Made by a program: the position numbers and the translations under genes. Below are positions 5,777 through 7,437 of a DNA stretch of 7,437 nt, piece after piece. A model generated the notes under the pieces. The model made no database searches. It had not been told where the DNA came from and saw only the letters and a program-made list of their open reading frames with translations. The stretch covers positions 1 to 7,437 of the forward strand of contig QIEB01000230.1 of assembly GCA_003229495.1 (NCBI GenBank). The letters are read 5' to 3'. The stretch is from Flammeovirgaceae bacterium (GTDB lineage: Bacteria; Bacteroidota; Bacteroidia; Cytophagales; Cyclobacteriaceae). Position 1 is the first letter of the stretch; the number at the start of each line of letters is the position of its first letter.

Positions 5777-6778
5777 ATGGGTATCAACACATTTAAAGCG
5801 CTCAGGGTAAATGAAGATAAATCTGGCAAGTTCACCAGAAACATCATTGAAAGGAAGTTTGTTGACCTGCCAGATAATGATGTACTTATTAAAGTGCATT
5901 ATACAGCTCTTAATTATAAAGACGCACTTTCCGCGGTTGGTAATAAGGGCGTCACCAGAAATTATCCGCATACTCCCGGAATTGACGCTGCCGGCACGGT
6001 TGTAGAAAGTAAAACACCCCAGTTTAAGGTTGGAGATAAGGTAATTGTCACAAGTTATGATTTGGGAATGAACACTGATGGCGCTTTTGCAGAATATATC
6101 CGGGTTCCGCAAGCATGGGTGGTTCCATTGCCAAATGGCCTCAACTTAAAAGAATGCATGATTATTGGAACTGCAGGTTTGACAGCAGGGATAGGGCTCT
6201 ATAAATTAGAAATGATGGGACAAAACCCTGAACAAGGGCCCATTATAGTCAGTGGTGCATCGGGAGGGGTTGGAAGTATGGCAGTAGGGATTCTGGCAAA
6301 AGCAGGATACCAGGTTATCGCATCCACGGGAAAAGAAAATGTCGAGAAATTTTTGAAAAATATAGGCGCTTCTGAAGTCGTAGACAGGGAGTTTGTCAAT
6401 GATGATTCCAGTCGTCCTTTGATGAAACCCAAATGGGCGGGCGGTATTGATACAGTAGGAGGGAATACATTGTCCACCTTGTTAAAGGGATGCCAGCCCG
6501 GGGGGTCGGTTGCATCTTGTGGTCTGGTTGGTTCACCAAACCTCTCTACCACGGTATTTCCATTTATTATTAATGGCATCAATCTGCTGGGGCTCGATTC
6601 TGCCAATTTTCCAATGAAGGAAAGACAACAGGTCTGGAATAGATTAGCGGGGGTGTGGAAATTATCAGACTTGGACAGTGTGACCACAATGAGCAAGCTT
6701 GAGGAATTGGATCCCTATATCGATCAAATATTACGAGGCAAATTAAAAGGACGAGTTGTAGTTGAAATGGGTGCTTAA
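5777..6778 (+). CDS. acuI: Acrylyl-CoA reductase-type oxidoreductase (AcuI/YhdH family, MDR superfamily)
   Basis: A 333-residue cytoplasmic NADPH-dependent reductase. By family knowledge, YhdH/AcuI enzymes reduce acryloyl-CoA to propionyl-CoA and protect against acrylate, for example during DMSP breakdown. Visible signatures are the family block ALNYKDALSAVGNKGVTRNYPHTPGIDAAG (residues 44-73), GTAGLTAG (131-138) and the Rossmann loop GASGGVGS (160-167) within IIVSGASGGVGSMAVGILAK. Structural and catalytic zinc ligands are lacking, as expected for this non-zinc branch. Near the C-terminus are LLGLDSANFP (270-279) and GKLKGRVVVE. Length is close to the family norm (~325-330), so it looks intact. 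The start is ATG 5777, preceded by A/T-rich sequence without a Shine-Dalgarno. The prpE remnant starts 10 bp downstream, consistent with an ancestral acrylate/propionate operon. Base composition is A/T-richer than in the genes on its left. Substrate is inferred from family and neighbour; a generic quinone or enoyl reductase is the alternative. Confidence 0.9.
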   Translation: MGINTFKALRVNEDKSGKFTRNIIERKFVDLPDNDVLIKVHYTALNYKDALSAVGNKGVTRNYPHTPGIDAAGTVVESKTPQFKVGDKVIVTSYDLGMNTDGAFAEYIRVPQAWVVPLPNGLNLKECMIIGTAGLTAGIGLYKLEMMGQNPEQGPIIVSGASGGVGSMAVGILAKAGYQVIASTGKENVEKFLKNIGASEVVDREFVNDDSSRPLMKPKWAGGIDTVGGNTLSTLLKGCQPGGSVASCGLVGSPNLSTTVFPFIINGINLLGLDSANFPMKERQQVWNRLAGVWKLSDLDSVTTMSKLEELDPYIDQILRGKLKGRVVVEMGA

Positions 6779-6788
6779 TTGAAATACA

Positions 6789-6965
6789 ATGCAAGATTAT
6801 AAATCCCATTACCGGGAAAGCATCGAAAATCCTGAAGACTTTTGGATGGAGCAATCCAAAGCCATCGAGTGGTTTGTTCCGCCTGAACAGGGAATTACAA
6901 AAGATGAAAATGGATTACACAGATGGTTTAAGGGTGGCAAGCTCAATACCTCGACTATAAGGTGA
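6789..6965 (+). pseudogene. prpE: Propionate/acetate--CoA ligase, N-terminal remnant
   Basis: A 58-codon frame from ATG 6789 to TGA 6963-6965, beginning MQDYKSHYRESIENPEDFW and continuing EQSKAIEWF and WFKGGKLNTS. This is the N-terminal cap typical of acetyl/propionyl-CoA synthetases, which then normally continues NxxYxxxDxH. Similarity stops at about residue 56 (position ~6952), where the sequence jumps to a much later part of the enzyme in another frame, so the TGA is a consequence of the deletion junction. The start lies 10 bp after the acuI stop, as expected for the second gene of an acuI-prpE operon. The intact enzyme (about 630 residues) would activate propionate or acrylate to its CoA ester. 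Confidence 0.85.
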
Positions 6966-7426
6966 GCGTATTGTTCACCGCTCCTACTGCTATCAGGGCG
7001 ATAAAAAAAGAAGACCCTAGAGGTTCAAAACATCAAAAATTTGACACCTCTTGTTTACGAAATGTATTTCTGGCCGGAGAACGATGTGATGTAGCAACCT
7101 ATGGTTGGTTACGTGACCTGCTGGACATTGAAGTTATTGATCATTGGTGGCAAAGTGAATCAGGATGGCCTATGATCAGTAATTCTTTGGGTTATGGTGT
7201 TTTGCCCGTAAAACCGGGATCGGCTACTGTACCGGTTTGCGGATATGATATCCGTATTCTGGACGAAAATGGCAATGAACAACTAAGCAATGTTGAAGGG
7301 TCGGTGGTAATAAAGCTACCGCTTCCGCCTGGTTGCCTGCCTACCCTATGGAACAATGATGTCCGTTTCAGAGAATCATATCTTTCACGTTATGAGGGAT
7401 ATTACCTGGCAGGCGATGGCGGTTAA
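6953..7426 (+). pseudogene. prpE: Propionate/acetate--CoA ligase, central remnant, truncated before the C-terminal domain
   Basis: From DYKVSVLFTAPTAIRAIKK the frame matches the middle of PrpE-type ligases: FLAGERCD, the adenylation motif DHWWQSESGWP, KPGSATVPVCGYD, IKLPLPPGCLPTLW and YYLAGDGG. It is one base-phase away from the N-terminal remnant, so the internal deletion (roughly 240 codons, including the P-loop region that binds the AMP phosphates) was out of frame. A GTG at 6962 overlaps the TGA of the first fragment and could formally start a 154-residue product. The frame stops at TAA 7424-7426, exactly where family members read GDGGY, and a second in-frame TAA follows two codons later. 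The C-terminal domain with the catalytic lysine is therefore not encoded in this frame; whether it follows in another frame lies outside the window. The gene cannot make an active ligase. Confidence 0.87.
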
Positions 7427-7437
7427 AAATAAGATGA

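Noticed and set aside
6962..7426. A genuine independent 154-residue protein starting at GTG 6962
   Set aside because: Its sequence is the middle of a PrpE-type ligase without the start or end of any domain, the match begins upstream of the GTG, and the missing N-terminal cap lies immediately before it in another frame, so a deleted pseudogene explains it better.

Overview
The window most likely comes from a marine-type member of the Bacteroidetes, probably Flavobacteriia. The evidence is the DnaX N-terminus, whose wording is characteristic of that phylum and which lacks the zinc-module cysteines. A/T-rich start regions mostly lack Shine-Dalgarno sites, gaps carry short 7-bp periodic repeats, and an AcuI-type reductase sits next to a propionate--CoA ligase remnant. 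No tRNA, rRNA, CRISPR array, transposase or attachment site was seen.

Layout. Positions 1-1198 (minus strand) hold the first ~399 codons of dnaX, the clamp-loader subunit; its 3' end lies beyond the window or at an A10 slippery tract. A 156-bp divergent gap with two 7-bp repeat arrays separates it from a two-gene operon on the plus strand. That operon is 1355-4114, a 919-residue lipoprotein with planctomycete-type cytochrome c (PSCyt1), DUF1549 and DUF1553 domains and an inserted beta-rich, CBM6-like module, followed after 1 nt by 4116-5591, a 491-residue DUF1501 protein with a Tat/lipoprotein signal. A 185-bp gap (5592-5776) with a degenerate 7-bp array leads to 5777-6778, an intact acrylyl-CoA reductase-type enzyme (AcuI/YhdH). 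Ten bases later comes a broken propionate/acrylate--CoA ligase (prpE) gene at 6789-7426: it has lost roughly 240 codons internally, is frameshifted at the junction, and stops before its C-terminal domain.

How the genes work together. The DUF1549/DUF1553 and DUF1501 proteins are a recurrent pair, best known from Planctomycetes. Here both look exported and lipid-anchored, so they probably act together in the envelope; their substrate is unknown. AcuI plus PrpE would form an acrylate (DMSP-derived) or 3-carbon acid route, acrylate to acryloyl-CoA to propionyl-CoA, but in this sequence the ligase half is decayed. The right-hand segment (from ~5760) is visibly more A/T-rich than the PSD1/DUF1501 operon.

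The most interesting signals are the A10 run exactly at the end of DnaX domain III, where a slip in either direction terminates within about ten codons (a gamma/tau-like arrangement), and a family of related 7-bp periodic arrays in every sizeable gap, one of which is read as in-frame heptapeptides at the end of the open dnaX frame.
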